Assembly: GCF_035989285.1 (NCBI RefSeq) | Contig: NZ_CP108513.1 | Location: 9,548,001 to 9,612,000 of the forward strand | DNA length: 64,000 bases | Origin: Streptomyces sp. NBC_01235 | GTDB taxonomy: Bacteria; Actinomycetota; Actinomycetes; Streptomycetales; Streptomycetaceae | Direction: 5' to 3' | Part shown: piece by piece, positions 15,534 to 25,200 of the stretch | Layout: the number at the start of each line of letters is the position of its first letter | Position numbering within the stretch: the first letter of the stretch is position 1 | Made by a program: the position numbers and the translations under genes | Notes under the pieces: generated by a model | Told to the model about the DNA's origin: nothing | Database searches by the model: none | The model's input: only the letters and a program-made list of their open reading frames with translations

Positions 15534-16865
15534 ATGTCCTCCTCCCCCTCCCGCTCCCTGTCCGCCCGCGGCAGCAGACTGGCCCTCCTGGTCGTCGGTC
15601 TGTGCTGGCTGGCCGTGCTCTTCGACGGCCTCGACATGTTCATCTACGGCTCGGTGCTGCCTCACCTGCTGGAGACCAAGACCTTCGGCCTCACCCCGGA
15701 CACGGCCGGCGACCTCGGCAGCTACGCCACCTTCGGCATGCTGGTCGGCGCCCTGACCGCGGGCACCGTCGCCGACCGGATCGGGCGCAAGAAGCTGATG
15801 GTCGGCTGCGTGGTCCTCTTCTCCCTCGCCTCCGGCGTCTGCGCGACAGCAGGCGGCGTCGAGGTCTTCGGCCTCGGCCGGACCCTGGCGGGCGTCGGCC
15901 TGGGCGGCCTGCTGCCCACCGCGATCAGCATGGTCTCCGACTACGCCCCGCGTGGCCGCGGCGCGATCGTCATCGGCCTGCTGATGACCGCCCACCACGC
16001 CGGCGGCATCCTCTCCGCCTACGTCGCCAAGTGGCTCATCGACCCGGTCGGCTGGCGTGCCGCCTTCTGGGTGTGCGTGCTGCCGCTGCTCTTCGCGCCG
16101 GTGCTCGCCAAGCTGCTGCCCGAGTCGCTGAGCTTCCTCGTCGCCAGGGGCCGCATCGAGGAGGCCCGTGAACTGGCCGCCCGCCACGACGTCGAACTGC
16201 CCGCCGCCAAGTCCGGCAAGCAGGGCGCGGCCGACCGCTGGAACGCGCTGCGGGACCTCTTCCGCGGCGGTGAGCGGACCCAGACCCTGCTGTACTGGCT
16301 GGCCTCCTTCGGCGGTCTCCTTCTCGTGTACGGCGTCGCCACCTGGCTGCCCACCCTGATGCGCGCCGAGGGCTACGCGCTCGGCTCCGCACTGTCCTTC
16401 GTGGTCGTCTTCAACCTCGGCGGCATCGTGGGCATGCTGGTCGCCGGGCGCGCCGCCGACCGGTTCGGCGCCCCGCGCATCTCGGCGGTCTGGTTCGCCC
16501 TGACGGCCGCCGGCGTGTTCCTGCTCAGCGTCCACATGCCGACGAGCGTGACGATGATCGTCGTCTTCCTCACGGGAGTCTTCCTCAACAGCGCCCAGAC
16601 GATGATCTACGCGACGGTCTCCATCCGCTCCCACGCGGACAACCGGGCCACGGCCGTCGGCTGGACCTCCGGCATGGGCCGCTTCGGCGCCGTCTTCGGC
16701 CCGTGGCTCGGTGGCCAGCTGCTCGCCGCGAACCACGGCGACTGGGGCTTCACCGCCTTCGCGATCGCCGGCCTGTCGTCCATGGTCTTCATCGGCATCG
16801 CCGCACTGCGCAGCTCCGAGCAGGCACCGCAGGGCGCCGACCAGGAGCTGGTCGGCGCCCACTGA
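15534..16865 (+). CDS. MFS aromatic acid:H+ symporter (GalT/PcaK-like)
   Basis: 443 aa with 12 predicted membrane helices. AAHS-family features are present: the first helix FDGLDMFIYGSVLPHLLE (conserved D-G-x-D), the loop 2-3 motif GTVADRIGRKKLMVG, and loop 8-9 VAGRAADRFGAPR. It would import an aromatic acid such as gallate or protocatechuate by proton symport. RBS AGAGGAAA lies upstream of the ATG at 15534. Position directly after the dioxygenase, with its own copy of the GntR site, makes it the uptake system of this pathway. Confidence 0.88.
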   Translation: MSSSPSRSLSARGSRLALLVVGLCWLAVLFDGLDMFIYGSVLPHLLETKTFGLTPDTAGDLGSYATFGMLVGALTAGTVADRIGRKKLMVGCVVLFSLASGVCATAGGVEVFGLGRTLAGVGLGGLLPTAISMVSDYAPRGRGAIVIGLLMTAHHAGGILSAYVAKWLIDPVGWRAAFWVCVLPLLFAPVLAKLLPESLSFLVARGRIEEARELAARHDVELPAAKSGKQGAADRWNALRDLFRGGERTQTLLYWLASFGGLLLVYGVATWLPTLMRAEGYALGSALSFVVVFNLGGIVGMLVAGRAADRFGAPRISAVWFALTAAGVFLLSVHMPTSVTMIVVFLTGVFLNSAQTMIYATVSIRSHADNRATAVGWTSGMGRFGAVFGPWLGGQLLAANHGDWGFTAFAIAGLSSMVFIGIAALRSSEQAPQGADQELVGAH

Positions 16866-16901
16866 GCGGGCCTCGCACCGGTTGCCACCGGTGACGACGA
16901 C

Positions 16902-16941
16902 GGACGCCGGCCGCCGCACATCGGGTGCGGGGCCGGCGTCC
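16902..16941. terminator. Strong hairpin ending the aromatic operon
   Basis: 11-bp outer stem GGACGCCGGCC/GGCCGGCGTCC continued by an inner 6-bp stem CCGCAC/GTGCGG with one bulged G. It lies 36 nt after the permease stop. Confidence 0.75.
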
Positions 16942-17001
16942 GGCGTCCGGGGGCGGTCCGCTCGGGGTGCGGTGGAGCGGGTCCGGGGTCACGCTCGAGG
17001 T

Positions 17002-17790
17002 ATGGGTGAGCGTTGGGATGTCCGCCGAGCGGGCGCCACGAACGCCTCGCACCGGGTGCTGATGATTCCGGGCGGGCTGTGCACCACCGAGTTCTACGCG
17101 GACCTCATGGCCGAGCCGGCCGTGGCGGGGCTGGGGATGATCGCGGTGACCCAGCCGGGGTTCGGGCACACAGAGGCTCCCGAGGACGTGTCCATGGAGC
17201 ACTACGCCCGGCTGATGGCGCGCTTCGCCGCCGAGGCCGGTTGCGACGCCGTCGTCGGGCACAGCCTGGGCGCGAACGTGGCGATCGAGATGGCCGCGCT
17301 GGGCCTCTTCGAGGGCCCGCTGGTGCTGCTGTCGCCGACCTTCTCGCGCGGCGACGAGCCGAGGTTCCTGACCGTGCTGGACGCCGTGGGCCGGGTGCCC
17401 GGGCTGGGCGCCGCGGCCTGGACGGCCATGCTCAAGCTGCTGCCCCGGGCCGTGAGACACGAACTGCCGCCGCGGCGCGCCGAGGCGCTGGCGGCGGTCA
17501 TGGGCGGCAACGACCCGGCTGCCTGCCGCCGGATGGTACGGGGCTACTACGCCTACCTGGACCGGTATCCGTCGCTGGTCCCGAGGCTGTGCGGGGCGGG
17601 TGTGCCCGCCTGGGTGGTGCGTGGTGACCGCGACACGATCGGCCTGACGGACGACGAGCGGCGCGACCTGCGGGCCTGTCCGCACGTCCGCATGGTCACC
17701 GTCGCGGACGCGGGGCACCTCCTTCTCGTCGAGCAGCCGGCCGCGGTCGCCGAGATCGTCGCGGAGGCGGCCACGGCGTCGGTGCGCTGA
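17002..17790 (+). CDS. Alpha/beta hydrolase
   Basis: 262 aa from the ATG at 17002. Nucleophile elbow GHSLGAN, oxyanion region MIPGGLCTTEFY, and the C-terminal acid/His pair VRGDRDTIG...VADAGHLLLVEQP form a complete Ser-Asp-His triad. The substrate is unknown; such proteins act as esterases or meta-cleavage-product hydrolases. A strong terminator separates it from the permease, so co-transcription with the aromatic operon is unlikely. Convergent with the lipase-like gene at 17821. Confidence 0.8.
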   Translation: MGERWDVRRAGATNASHRVLMIPGGLCTTEFYADLMAEPAVAGLGMIAVTQPGFGHTEAPEDVSMEHYARLMARFAAEAGCDAVVGHSLGANVAIEMAALGLFEGPLVLLSPTFSRGDEPRFLTVLDAVGRVPGLGAAAWTAMLKLLPRAVRHELPPRRAEALAAVMGGNDPAACRRMVRGYYAYLDRYPSLVPRLCGAGVPAWVVRGDRDTIGLTDDERRDLRACPHVRMVTVADAGHLLLVEQPAAVAEIVAEAATASVR

Positions 17791-17792
17791 AC

Positions 17793-17811
17793 GCGCGCGT
17801 CACACGCGCGC
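17793..17811. terminator. Hairpin between convergent hydrolase genes
   Basis: 8-bp perfect stem GCGCGCGT/ACGCGCGC with loop CAC, 2 nt after the stop at 17790 and 9 nt from the convergent stop at 17821. Confidence 0.65.
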
Positions 17812-17820
17812 CCGCGCCCC

Positions 17821-18774
17821 TCACGACGCGCCGGAGACCTCGGCGTCGGTCGCCCGCCTGATGTGACGGGCGATGAGGGTGTAGGTGGCGCGGGCCTTTT
17901 CGTCGTCCTTCGTGTCGTAGCCGTGGTCGGCTCCGCCGACGTCGTGGAGCTCGACGAGGGCACCTGCCGTGTCCAGCCGCTCGGCGTACCGCGTCGCCTC
18001 GTTCCTGAGCCGGTCCTGGTGGGCCGTGATCACCAGCGCCGGGGCGATGCCCTTGAGATCGGCGGTGTCCGCGGCGCCCGCGGGCGAGACGAGCCGGTGG
18101 GCGCGCTCACGGGGATCCGGCACATAGGAGGAGTCGAAGATCTCCCCCATCCAGGGGCGCAGCATGGGCTTGGCGACGGTCGCCTTCTTGTCCTTGGCCG
18201 GTGTCGCGAGATCCAGCGGGGGATAGTGCAGTACCTGCAGCGCGATCGGCGGCCCGCCCTGCTCCAGGGCCTGCCGGGCCACGGCCGCGGCGAGCGCGCC
18301 GCCCGCGCTCTGCCCGCCCACGGTGAGCCGCCCGCCCTCCCAGCCCTGCTCGGCGCCGTGCGCCGCGACCCACCGGACGACGTCGTACGCCTGTGTGGTC
18401 GGCGCCGGGAACGGGTGCTGCGGGGCGACGACGTACTTGACGTTGACCACGACCACTCCTGCCTCCACGGCGAGGAGCCGGCACAGCGCGTCGTCCACTT
18501 CCGGGGCCGAGATGACAAAGCCGCCGCCGTGGAAGTTGACGTGCACGGGCGGACGCGTCGCCGTCCCGGCCGGGGGCGCGTACACCGTGACCGGGGCCGG
18601 GGCGACCGAGGTCGGGATCGTCAACTCCCGTACGTCGTGCGGGTATTCAGGGAAGCGGGACTGCCAGGCGGCCGCGGAGCCGGGGCCTCCGGAGCGTCGG
18701 CTCGACAGCCGGGTGAGGCCCTGCAGCGCCTTGGCGGCGCGAGCGGCCACCGCGGGTCTGGCCATGATGGACAT
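17821..18774 (-). CDS. HSL-type alpha/beta hydrolase (esterase/lipase)
   Basis: 317 aa hormone-sensitive-lipase-family esterase. The HGGGF oxyanion motif (VNFHGGGFVISAP), nucleophile elbow GGQSAGGALA and C-terminal His in VGGADHGYDTK are present. It would hydrolyse short-chain esters in the cytoplasm. The N-terminus (MARPAVAARAAKALQGLTRL) is basic and amphipathic rather than a clear signal peptide. It lies 100 nt after the last gene of the polyketide operon, in the same direction; membership is possible but not shown. Confidence 0.82.
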   Translation of the reverse strand: MSIMARPAVAARAAKALQGLTRLSSRRSGGPGSAAAWQSRFPEYPHDVRELTIPTSVAPAPVTVYAPPAGTATRPPVHVNFHGGGFVISAPEVDDALCRLLAVEAGVVVVNVKYVVAPQHPFPAPTTQAYDVVRWVAAHGAEQGWEGGRLTVGGQSAGGALAAAVARQALEQGGPPIALQVLHYPPLDLATPAKDKKATVAKPMLRPWMGEIFDSSYVPDPRERAHRLVSPAGAADTADLKGIAPALVITAHQDRLRNEATRYAERLDTAGALVELHDVGGADHGYDTKDDEKARATYTLIARHIRRATDAEVSGAS

Positions 18775-18874
18775 GCGGGTTCCGTTCCTCGAGCCGTACC
18801 GTCCATCGCCAGGATTCCTGTTGATGGGAATGGAGCGAAGCTAACACGGCGGTCCCCGCGGGCGCACCCACCCG

Positions 18875-19960
18875 TCAGTCGCGTCTGGCCACGATCCGGT
18901 ACGCGTTGGACACGCCCAGCCGGTGCGACAGCGGCCGCACCGCGAACCGGTCGAGCAGGGTGCCCGCGATCAGCGCCGGAATCCCGGCGACGAGCAGGGC
19001 CGCGCGCAGCGTGCGGCGCAGCGCGCCCGGCCGTTCGGGCAGCCAGGGCGCGTCGTCGCGGGGCGCCGCGTGGTCCAGCGCCAGCCAGACGGCGGCCAGC
19101 AGGTCGACCGGGTCGTGCGGCTCGGCGTGCTGCTCCGCGACCACCGTGAAGCCCAGCCTCGCGAGCCGTTCCCGCAGGTTGGCCACCGGTACGAAGTGCA
19201 GGTGCTGCGGCTGGAGCCAGGGCAGCCACCAGCGGCCGAGCAGCCGGGCGTAGCGGCTCTCGGGGTCGGGCACCTCGATGAGCAGATGGCCGCCGGGACG
19301 GACCGCCTCCCGGGCGGCGCGCAGCTCACGGTCGGGATCGGTGCTGTGCTCCAGGTAGTGGAACATGCTCACCACGTCGTAGCGGGCGGCCAGTTCGGGC
19401 GCGAGGTCGGGGAAGCTGCCCCGGTACCCGTGCTCCACCCGCCCCTCCCGTTCGGCGAGTTCGACGCCGTCGGTGAAGTCGAGCCCGTCGAACGTCGTCC
19501 CGGGCAGCACCTCCCGGGCGGCCGCGCAGAAGTGACCGTGCCCGGTGCCGACGTCCAGCCAGGTCTTCGGCTCGGGGTCGTGCGGCAGCATCGACTCGGC
19601 CCGCCCCCGGTACATCTTCGTACGGCCCCCGAAGGTGTCGCCGAGCTTCTTCTCGCCCAGCCCGTCGTAGAAGTCCCGGTAGTAGAACTCCAGGCCCTCC
19701 GCGCTGAGCCGGGGGTTCTGGAAGGTGTGCCCGCAGGCCTCGCAGCGGTCCAGGACGAAGCGGCCCGGTTTGTGCTGGAGCAGGTCGGTGGTGCGCAGCC
19801 GGGTGGTCAGTTCGTCCGAGCCGCACCAGGGGCAGGAGGTGCTCCGGGGCTCGAAGAAGCGGTCCGGGCCGGCCGCGATGTCCGCCTGGTAGGCGGGGCG
19901 CAGCGCGGCGATCCGCTCGCGGGTTCCGGCGGGCTCGCTCTCTTGGCTCTCTTGGCTCAT
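18875..19960 (-). CDS. Class I SAM-dependent methyltransferase with N-terminal zinc ribbon
   Basis: 361 aa from the ATG at 19960, which overlaps the glycosyltransferase stop by 4 nt. An N-terminal four-Cys zinc-ribbon-like segment (CPWCGSDE...CEACGHTFQNPRL) precedes the SAM motif I (TWLDVGTGHGHF) and the post-motif HYLEHSTDPDRELRAAREAVRPGGHLLIEVPDPES. A C-terminal hydrophobic stretch (ALLVAGIPALIAGTLLDRF) could associate with the membrane. Proteins with this layout methylate sugars or lipid-linked intermediates. It is the last gene of the coupled polyketide operon and probably tailors the product. Confidence 0.85.
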   Translation of the reverse strand: MSQESQESEPAGTRERIAALRPAYQADIAAGPDRFFEPRSTSCPWCGSDELTTRLRTTDLLQHKPGRFVLDRCEACGHTFQNPRLSAEGLEFYYRDFYDGLGEKKLGDTFGGRTKMYRGRAESMLPHDPEPKTWLDVGTGHGHFCAAAREVLPGTTFDGLDFTDGVELAEREGRVEHGYRGSFPDLAPELAARYDVVSMFHYLEHSTDPDRELRAAREAVRPGGHLLIEVPDPESRYARLLGRWWLPWLQPQHLHFVPVANLRERLARLGFTVVAEQHAEPHDPVDLLAAVWLALDHAAPRDDAPWLPERPGALRRTLRAALLVAGIPALIAGTLLDRFAVRPLSHRLGVSNAYRIVARRD

Positions 19961-21123
19961 CTGAACTCCCTGGCCAGTTCGTCGAGATGGGCCGCTGCGG
20001 CGGAGGCGCCGCCCGCGGCACGGAACGCCGTACGGATCCGGCCGGCCGCCGCGCGGTGGGCGGGGTCGTCCAGGACGGAGTCGAGGGCCGTGCCCAGTTT
20101 CCGCGCGGTGACCCGGCCGAACCGGACCCGCACCCCCGCCCCCGCGTCCGCGACCTGCCCGGCGACGACCGGCTGGTCGTCGCGGATGGGAGCCACGACG
20201 AGCGGAACGCCGTGCCACAGGGCCTCGCACACGCTGTTGTGCCCGGCGTGGCAGACAACGGCGCCGACTCCCCTTTCCAGCAGCGCGAGTTGGGGAACGG
20301 ACGGCACGACCAGTACGTCCTTGTCGTCGCCGCGCGGCTCCAGCGTGCCGCCCGGGTCGACGATCACGCCCTGTACCCGGTCGGCCCGCTCCCGCAGCGC
20401 GCTCCGGCACTCCTGAAGGAACCGGCCGCCGACATCGGTGTTCGCGGTGCCGAGCGTGATGAGCACGGTGGCGCGGCCGGGGTCGAGCCACTCCCAGGGG
20501 AAGCCGGCGGCGGACGGGCGCGCCGCGATCGACGGTCCGACCCAGCGGACCCCGTCACGCGAGTGACCCGCCAACTCCGGTGTGCTGAAGGCGAGGACGA
20601 GATGCGGGGAGAAGCGGGGGTCGGCGGTGCCCGCCGGATCCCCGACGGCGGCCCGGAGTTCGGCCAGCCGCTCCTCCAGCCACTCCCTGACCTTGGGCAG
20701 CCCGGAGAGGGGGTCGGTGAACTCGGCCGACGTGGTCGCCGAGGTCGCCCACGGCAGACCCAGCCGCTCCGCGACCAGCGCCCCGGCGAAGGCCTGCTGG
20801 TCGGCGACGACCACGTCCGGCCGGAACGTCTCGACGGCCGCCCGCACCCCCGGCGCCATCGCCTCCGCCAGCGGCAGCAAGTACCACTCCCACAGGAACT
20901 TCAGCGCCTGCGGACCGCGCAGGTCGGCGGGCCGCTCACCCTGGGGGGCCTCGCCGCACGCGAAGACAGCTCCGGCCCCGGAACCCGCGAGCCGTCCCAC
21001 CAGCTCCGGATCGGGACAGGCCCATGCCACCAGGTGCCCGCGCGCGGTGAGTTCGGCGGCGACGCCGACGATCGGGTTGATGTGCCCGACCAACGGCGGT
21101 ACGACGAAGAGGAACCGGCTCAT
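19957..21123 (-). CDS. UGT/MGT-family glycosyltransferase
   Basis: 388 aa GT1-family enzyme. The N-terminal acceptor domain starts PPLVGHINPIVGVAAELTARGH, with the family His. The nucleotide-sugar domain carries the PSPG-like region VPSVPQLALLERGVGAVVCHAGHNSVCEALWHGVPLVVAP (HAGHNS where HGGxxS is usual) and DQPVVAGQVADAGAGVRV. It would transfer a sugar from an NDP or UDP donor to a lipid or polyketide acceptor. Coupled by 4-nt overlaps to the hydrolase upstream and the methyltransferase downstream, so it very likely glycosylates the product of the two megasynthases. Confidence 0.88.
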   Translation of the reverse strand: MSRFLFVVPPLVGHINPIVGVAAELTARGHLVAWACPDPELVGRLAGSGAGAVFACGEAPQGERPADLRGPQALKFLWEWYLLPLAEAMAPGVRAAVETFRPDVVVADQQAFAGALVAERLGLPWATSATTSAEFTDPLSGLPKVREWLEERLAELRAAVGDPAGTADPRFSPHLVLAFSTPELAGHSRDGVRWVGPSIAARPSAAGFPWEWLDPGRATVLITLGTANTDVGGRFLQECRSALRERADRVQGVIVDPGGTLEPRGDDKDVLVVPSVPQLALLERGVGAVVCHAGHNSVCEALWHGVPLVVAPIRDDQPVVAGQVADAGAGVRVRFGRVTARKLGTALDSVLDDPAHRAAAGRIRTAFRAAGGASAAAAHLDELAREFR

Positions 21124-21935
21124 CCGGCCGCCTCCGCCGCCACCCGCCCGGTCTCGTCGACGAGCGACAGGATGTGCCCGCCGACCGTCCCCGAGGCCTC
21201 CACGAGGACCGAGTGCTCGTGCCCCGGGATCACCACCGTCCGGCAGTCCGGCAGCACCGCCTCGAGCCAGGGCGCGAGTGCGGCGAGATCGGAGTCGCCG
21301 CCGTACAGGCCCAGCACCGGGCAGCGCACCGCCGCTATCTGATCGTCCGTCAGGACCTGGCTGGCCGGGATGTCCCGGCCCAGGCTGGTCTCGCGGGCGA
21401 GCCGGGCCGCGCCCTTGGCCAGGCGCGCTGTGTTGTGGCTGCGGTTCGCGGTGATCCAGCGGATCGCGTCCGGCTCGTTGTACGCGAGCTGGGTCACGAC
21501 CCGGTCCAGGATCCCACCGAGCTTCACCGCCCAGGCGGCGGTGGCCGGTTCGGACTCGACGAGGCTGACGCTCGCCGCCCGCTCCGGGTGCCGGGCCGCG
21601 TAGCCGAACGCGATCGTGCCGCCGAAGGAGTTGCCGACCAGGTGCACCGGGCCGGTCACCGCCAGCCGGTCGAGCAGCGCCTCCAGGTCGTCGACGTTGT
21701 CGTCCACGGTGTAGCCGTCGGCGGGGCGTTCGCTGCGTCCGTGCCCGCGCAGGTCGTACATGACGACGTCGAGGCCGGCGGCCGCGAACGCGGGCGCGAC
21801 GGTGAAGTAGTAGCTGGCCAGGCTGTCGGTGAGCAGACCGTGCACCAGCACCACGGTGGCGGTGGCCGGCCGGCCCTCCCGGGGGCCGATCCGCTGTACG
21901 TGCAACCGGACGGCGCCGGTGTCGACCATCGCCAT
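21120..21935 (-). CDS. Alpha/beta hydrolase, probable releasing enzyme of the lipid synthase
   Basis: 271 aa with VLVHGLLTDSLASYY (oxyanion), YDLRGHGRSERPADGY, nucleophile elbow VGNSFGGTIA and final His in IPGHEHSVLVEASG, so the triad is complete. Neither megasynthase has a C-terminal thioesterase, which makes this co-translated hydrolase the best candidate for thioester release or lactone/ester cleavage; that role is inferred. It begins 3 nt after the ACP stop. Confidence 0.82.
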   Translation of the reverse strand: MAMVDTGAVRLHVQRIGPREGRPATATVVLVHGLLTDSLASYYFTVAPAFAAAGLDVVMYDLRGHGRSERPADGYTVDDNVDDLEALLDRLAVTGPVHLVGNSFGGTIAFGYAARHPERAASVSLVESEPATAAWAVKLGGILDRVVTQLAYNEPDAIRWITANRSHNTARLAKGAARLARETSLGRDIPASQVLTDDQIAAVRCPVLGLYGGDSDLAALAPWLEAVLPDCRTVVIPGHEHSVLVEASGTVGGHILSLVDETGRVAAEAAG

Positions 21936-21938
21936 GAC

Positions 21939-22265
21939 TCAGCTCGCCCCCGCGTCCTTCAGGCTCGTCACGACGTACTCGACGAGTCGGCCGACGGTCA
22001 GTTCGATGATCTCGTCGAACTCCATGCCGGCCAGGAACTCGGCGAAGTTGACCCGGTCGCCGTACCGCTCCTGGAGCAGACCGGCCAGGGTGACCAGGTC
22101 GATGCTCTCCAGCTCCAGGTCACGGTTGAAGGTCGTCGTCATGCCGATCTCGACGTCGTCGAGGCCGTACTCGTCCTCCAGGAGCCGCGCGAGCATGCCG
22201 GTGAGGTCGGCGAGGACGGACTCCTCGTCGGCGGTGACGGGGGTGTGGGGGGTGGGGGAAGTCAT
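21939..22265 (-). CDS. Free-standing acyl carrier protein
   Basis: 108 aa. The phosphopantetheine site is the Ser in NRDLELESIDLVTLAGLLQERYGDRV, in the usual position before helix II, and the acidic helix bundle is apparent. It overlaps the stop of the KS-AT-DH-PPTase gene by 4 nt. A second, integral ACP sits in the first megasynthase, so this one may carry a starter unit, the finished chain, or serve the tailoring step. Confidence 0.9.
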   Translation of the reverse strand: MTSPTPHTPVTADEESVLADLTGMLARLLEDEYGLDDVEIGMTTTFNRDLELESIDLVTLAGLLQERYGDRVNFAEFLAGMEFDEIIELTVGRLVEYVVTSLKDAGAS

Positions 22266-25200
22266 CGGGCGTCGTACTCCTTAGGGGTCGTGTGTCCCGT
22301 CGTCCAAGCCACTACGTACGAACGGTCCGGCAACCGGGGCGGGTTGGCGGCCGAGGCGCAGTGCACGACGTAGGCGCGTTCCAGGCGGCCCGCGACGGTC
22401 AGCCGGTCGCCGGCCGGGGTCGCGTCGAACACCGTGAAGTCCCGTGGCCTGCCGCCGAATCCGGTGCCCTCCGCCTTCGCGACGGCCTCCTTCGCCGCCC
22501 AGAAGCGGGCGAACCACAGGGCCTCGGAATCCCCGGTCTGTTCCAACAGGCCGTGCAGCAGAGCGAGTTCGTCCGCGCCGAGAGCGGCGGCGAGGGTCTG
22601 CGGGGTGCGGTCGGTGACCTCCTCGATGTCGATCCCGGGGCCCGGGCCCGGCGTGTGCGGCCGGACGATTGCGACGCCCGCCTCCGCGCAGTGGGCCAGC
22701 GAGACGTCCAGCGCGGGCAGGACACGGCCGTGCACGCCGGTGACGTACGGGCGGCCCGCCCCGTCGTTGCGCACCCGCAGCTCCGCCGGGAAGACCGGGC
22801 CTTCGCCCTGGTCCCACAGCCACCGCCGGACCGCGTCCTTGGCCGCGATCCGGCCCAGCAGCCACTGTCGGCGCCCGCGCGGCGCGTGCTCCGCGTACTG
22901 CGCACGCTCCGCGCCGCCCAGGGAGTTGCGCATGATCAGCTCGCGGGACGCCAGGTCCGGCCACCGCTCGTGCAGCAGCTGCCAGCCGCCCGGCCGGGCC
23001 TCGGACAGGGTGTTGAGCTCCGGGAAGCGCTCGACGGGCCGGGTCGTGGGGTCGTTGTCGAAGCGGCGGTCCTGCCAGCCGTACAGCTCCGCCCACACCG
23101 TGCCCCCGACCGTCAGCTGGACGTCGGCCTCCAGGAACGAGTCGGTGAGGTTCGTGATCCGCACCAGGCAGCCCACCTCGGTCCCCGGCGCCGGATGCGG
23201 CCCGTGGAAGCGCATCTCCCGCATCCCGACCGGGAACACGACCGTCCGTTCCGTGCGGGTCGCCATGATCCAGTAGCCGAGGATCTGGCCGACGTTGTCC
23301 AGCAGCGCGCCCGGCGCGGGCGGGGTCGTGATGACACCGCGAACATGGCGGTCGCCGATCGAGGTGAGCTCGGTGACGCCCCGGAACGCCGGGCCGTGGA
23401 ACATCCAGCGCTCGTCGTAGAGCTGGGCGGCGGTGTGCTCCGGGGTGCGCTCGGTGCCGGGGTCGGTGGGCCAGGGGGCGGGGGACCGGGCAGGGTACGC
23501 CGTGGCGAGCTCCACCGTGGCGCGGGCCCGGGGGCCGAAGGAGACGGCGAGACGGTCCGGGGCCTCGGGGGTCGCGGTCACCGGCACGTCGACGGCGGGG
23601 GTGGCGGTGAGCCACTCCTCGAACCGCGCGCCGTGCACGGCGACCGGCACCCTGCCGGGGGCCGGCTCCTGAGCCGCGTCCACCGCCGCGTCCATGATGT
23701 GCTGCACGATCGTCGTCGCCGGGACGACAGGCCACCGGTCGGCGACGTCGGGCCAACCGGGCCGCTGGGGGAAGAAGCAGTGGTCCAGGAGGTGGGGCAT
23801 GGTGTCGGGGGAGACACGCACGGTGCTGTGCCTGGGGCCGGTCTGTCGTCGGGGCAGGGGAGTCGCGGGCCTCGTGGTCATGAGGGCGGCGGCCGTGTCC
23901 GCCGTCTCGCGGAGCAGGGCGCTCAGCTCGGCTGCCATCGGCGAGCGTTCGACGAGGGCGTCCAGCGGCGAATCTCCGCCGGGGCTCGTCGTACGGGCGG
24001 GGGCGGTGCGCAACTCGGCCCGCAGTTCGGTGAGCCGCTGGGCGGCGAGGGACACCAGGGATCCGCCCAAGTCCAGTCGTACCGACGGACGTTGGGCCTT
24101 CGCGGCCTCGACGGGCGTCAGGGAGGGCGCCACCGCGGCCCCCGCCGCCCACAGCGCGGTGGCCACCCGGCGGAGCTGGGCGAGTCCCGTGCGGTGGGGC
24201 GAGTTGGCCGCGACGACCAGGTGGTCGTGGCCGCCCAGGGTGTCGCCGACGAGGGAGCCGAGCTGACCGGGGCCGACCTGGACGTACACCCGGTGGCCGG
24301 CCGCGTACAGGGCCTCGGCCAACTGCCGGAAGCGGACGGGTTCCAGCAGGTGCCTCAGGAACAGGGACCGTATCCCCGCCTCGTCCGAGGGGAACGGCGC
24401 GGCGGTCGTCCCCGACCAGACCGGGGTGTGCGGCCGATGCAGCCGGAACCGGTCGGCGGCCTCCTTGATGGGGCCGAGATGGGGCTGGAGCATCGGCGTG
24501 TGGAAGCCCGACCGGAACGGCAGCACCTGGCTGAGGACGCCTTGGGCGCGGAAGGCCCGCACGAAGTCGTCCACCGCGGCCTGCGGGCCGCACACCATCG
24601 ACTGGCCGGGCGCGTTGTCGTGCGAGAGCACGAGGCCCGCCCCGGCCCGGTCCTCCTCGCCCAGGGCGGCCAGGACGCGCTCGGCGGACGCGCCGATCGC
24701 ACCGAAGGCGAGCCCGGGGACCGTCACCGAGTCCGGGTCGAAGCCCGCCATGAACGCGTCGACCTCCTCCCCTCCGTAGAGCCCGGCCGCCGCCATCGCC
24801 GTCCACTCGCCCACGCTGTGCCCGGCGACCGCGTCCGGCACGATGCCACTGCGGCGCAGCGCGGTGTCGAGGAGACGACCGACGGCGACGACACCGAAGC
24901 CGTGCCGGCCCACGTCGCCGGTGCGGTCCCCGTCGACCGAGAGGGTGGGCAGGCCGAAGTGGGCGGCCACGTCGTCGACCTGGGGAGTGAAGTCGCCCTC
25001 CAGCCCGGGGAACAGGAACGCCAGCTTGCCGTGGCCGGCGCCCAGCAGGGGGCTCGGCCGGAACCAGACGTCGCTGCGGCCGTGCCACGCACGTTGCCCC
25101 GCGACCGCGCGGCGGGCCAGGGCGAGTCGCTTGGCGGTCGGGTCGACGATGCCGAGACGGGCCGGGCCGGCGTCCGGGTGCGGGTGGGCGGGGTCGAGTC

